Assembly: GCA_004380135.1 (NCBI GenBank)
Contig: QXCR01000006.1
Coordinates: 372,001 to 436,000, forward strand
Length of the DNA stretch: 64,000 nt
DNA from: Stemphylium vesicarium
Taxonomy: Eukaryota > Ascomycota > Dothideomycetes > Pleosporales > Pleosporaceae
Direction: 5' to 3'
Below, in pieces: positions 62,151-64,000 of the stretch (positions are counted from its first letter, which is position 1; each line of letters opens with the position of its first letter). The translations under genes and the position numbers were made by a program. A model generated the notes under the pieces. That model saw nothing but the letters and a program-made list of their open reading frames with translations. It did not search any database and was not told where the DNA came from.

Positions 62151-64000
62151 CTAGTAATGTTCCCACATATGATCCCTACCCGGCCTCAACCTGCCCTCGG
62201 TCCAATCCTTCCCGTATACATAAGCACTACTAATCTCCTCTTCGTCAATGCCCAAATGGTCGTCTCCGTCTCGTCCCTGAAACCAACCCAACGCATATGT
62301 CTTCCCGCTCTTTTCCAGGTGTCGCGTCATTTGACTCGAGGTGAACTTCTCAGTAGCGATAAAACTAACAAGCATCTTTGACTGGTGGATGAATGCGAGG
62401 ACGCTAGCCATGGTGCCGATCTGGCGCGGCATGAACTTGTGGCTACGCTTCTTGTAGGTGAGGAGAGCGATGCCGATAAGGTAGAGGAGGATAAGCATGG
62501 TGAGCGCGAAGCTAGACCAGAAACTACGAAACGTCTGTTCCGTGTTGTAGCGGTCATTGGGATCGCTATCGCTGCCGTCGTGGTCGTCGTCCCAGTCTTG
62601 CCCTCCAAGTCCAGGGATAAACTTTTTGCCATCGACACTGATTGAGGATACGCATACCGTCAAGATCTCCGCAAGGACGGAACCGAAAGCGACGAGCATG
62701 ACGAGGTAGTGGCCGTTAATAAAGGCCTTGAAAGGCAGCCATAGCGGATTCGTGCCAGAGTAGTCCAAAGTAAGGGTCTTGGCTGGGGCGTGTCGGAACG
62801 AGAGGATGTAAAAGGGTTGGAGCATACGAACGTCGCTATTCATGGTATTCCAGAGTATGCGGATTATGGTCGCCAGCCCAGTCATTATCCACGGAAGCTT
62901 CTCCGTAACCACACTCAAGTCCTCTACGAACGTAAATACGGGTACCGCTATCGTGAACAGGACGAGGAAGACGACAAACGGGACACCGGAACGAAGTCGG
63001 AGCATGAGTGGCCTAGGATCGGAACCGTGTTCATGTATCTTCTCCTTGCTATTTCTGATGTACTCACCCTGCCAGAGCGAGCTCTTATGCAAAATGTACC
63101 TTCTGGTGCGAAGCCTTTTGTGAATCTGGTCCAATGGTGCGCGATCCAGTCCTTTGAAGTCAGCCAGAATGTGACTTTTGGTGGCCATGGCTGCGATACC
63201 GGCGATACCCTTGGGGTCTGATTGCAATCCGCTCTTGCGCCGCATAGCATACATCAATGCGCCACCACAGCAAGCAACTATCAATAGACATGCCGACACA
63301 GCTCTGGACCATACCGGCTCAACTCTGATAGACTTCAACCCTTCAGTCTTGCGGTCCTCCTTCGATGGGTGCATGGACATGGACGCCGACTGCAAGACTG
63401 GTACCAGGCTGCTAGCAATCAGGGTGCCCATTGAGCTGTATATCACGGCGAACTGCCTGTGATGGAAGGCTCGAAGTGGCACCAACCAGCTCATGAATGT
63501 CAAATAATCCATATTCAAAGATTCTCCTGCAGTCGCTCCGGTCTTCTTGGATAGCTGATAGAACGGTTCTAGGCGTTTTACCTCGAAATCCGACATTTGC
63601 CAGAGCACGCCGTAGAAGACAAGAATCATGATAGGGGAATATTGCCAGGCAAAATAGATGGTGATGCTCATATCGCCCACTTTGGTGAACCGTGCCAGGC
63701 CACCACTCTTGGGGTCCTTCTTGACTGCGTTCAAAGAAACTTGGCAGAGGTATTCTTGCACGCCAGCAAGTGAAATTGCAATGACAATGAGTGCAAGTAT
63801 CCACCATTGACTCATGGTAACGGGACGCCAGCTCGGCATCTGTGGATCTGCAAAAGTATTAGATCAAAGACTTCAAGAGTCGTGTCTGCTGTCTCACCTT
63901 CCGGAAAAAAGTAGCTTGTCTGTGCTTCTTTTCGGACAAGACTGCTCATCGATTCGAAGTCGCGCGCAACCCCTTCGAAATCGCTGATGTCGACAGGCAC
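62151..64000 (-). CDS. DUF3433 (spray-like) multi-pass membrane protein, 5' end outside window
   Basis: Partial gene on the minus strand; the visible exons are >64000-63898 and 63847-62151. The 50-bp intron has a GTGAGA donor and a TTTTGCAG acceptor. Splicing gives FFPEDPQMPSWRPV, in frame through to the stop at 62151. The visible ~600 residues contain many hydrophobic membrane segments (for example WWILALIVIAISLAGV, then paired segments around FVVFLVLFTIAVPVF and FALTMLILLYLIGIAL). They also carry the repeated 'RxLxPFYxLS...' style block (KRLEPFYQLS and VRMLQPFYILS) typical of the fungal DUF3433 family that includes Neurospora spray, a protein linked to calcium homeostasis and hyphal growth. 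The frame is open to base 64000, so the N-terminus lies beyond. The specific role is unknown. Confidence 0.85.

Noticed and set aside
1..64000. transposons, CRISPR arrays, rRNA genes or virus-derived sequence
   Set aside because: I read the intergenic regions and saw no long repeats, transposase or reverse-transcriptase motifs, spaced repeats or rRNA sequence. A database search could still find degraded remnants.

Overview
This window is nuclear DNA from a filamentous ascomycete. The evidence is many short introns (mostly 46-80 bp) with GT...AG ends and CTAAC/CTGAC-type branch sequences, compact spacing (25 genes in 64 kb, both strands, no operons), and fungus-specific families: a Chs5-Arf1-binding (ChAPs) protein, Hir3, Mgm101, an Sfl1-like heat-shock-factor-type regulator, a DUF3433 'spray-like' membrane protein and a GH55 glucanase. 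The gene style suggests Pezizomycotina, possibly Dothideomycetes/Pleosporales; that lineage is inference, as nothing could be searched. I see no transposon, CRISPR array, rRNA or convincing tRNA gene, and no sign of repeat-induced mutation.

Layout, left to right: 3' part of an UNC93-like transporter (1-989); inositol monophosphatase (1365-2312); BTB protein (minus, 3063-4019); ubiquitin-conjugating E2 (5640-6240); large TBC Rab-GAP (7712-10987); hypoxanthine-guanine phosphoribosyltransferase (minus, four exons, 11681-12680); F-box protein (minus, 13139-14611); HSF-type transcription factor (16084-18190); secreted GH55 exo-beta-1,3-glucanase (minus, 18965-21523); Hir3 (minus, 23516-29569); ChAPs/exomer cargo adaptor (30100-32517); ribosomal protein S16 (minus, 33080-33737); ATS1-like RCC1 protein (34076-35122); an unrecognised Cys-containing 784-residue protein (minus, 35405-37807); Rog1-like lipase (minus, 38668-42276); an unrecognised 236-residue protein (minus, 43094-43899); secreted M20 peptidase (minus, 44855-46152); TB2/DP1/HVA22 protein (47304-48552); Mgm101 (minus, 48809-49792); cytochrome P450 (50722-52531); short SET protein (minus, 52637-53134); TFIIIC subunit Tfc6 (minus, 53766-56332); an unrecognised Lys-rich protein (minus, 57303-59363); Arl1 (61052-61810); and a DUF3433 membrane protein running off the right end (minus, 62151-64000).

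Most genes are housekeeping: chromatin and Pol III transcription (Hir3, Tfc6, SET), Golgi/ER traffic (Arl1, TBC GAP, ChAPs, DP1), translation (S16), nucleotide salvage (HPRT), mtDNA maintenance (Mgm101) and protein turnover (E2, F-box, BTB). Accessory-looking genes (GH55, P450, M20 peptidase) are single and scattered, so I see no biosynthetic cluster. I did not find a clearly new multi-gene system. The items most worth a second look are three unrecognised proteins, a short SET gene whose 5' end is unresolved, several tiny or hidden exons (10-nt first exon of TFC6, 17-nt exon of RPS16, a start codon apparently split from HIR3 by an intron, a 3' exon of HPT1 that is easily missed) and short repeated motifs in two promoters.
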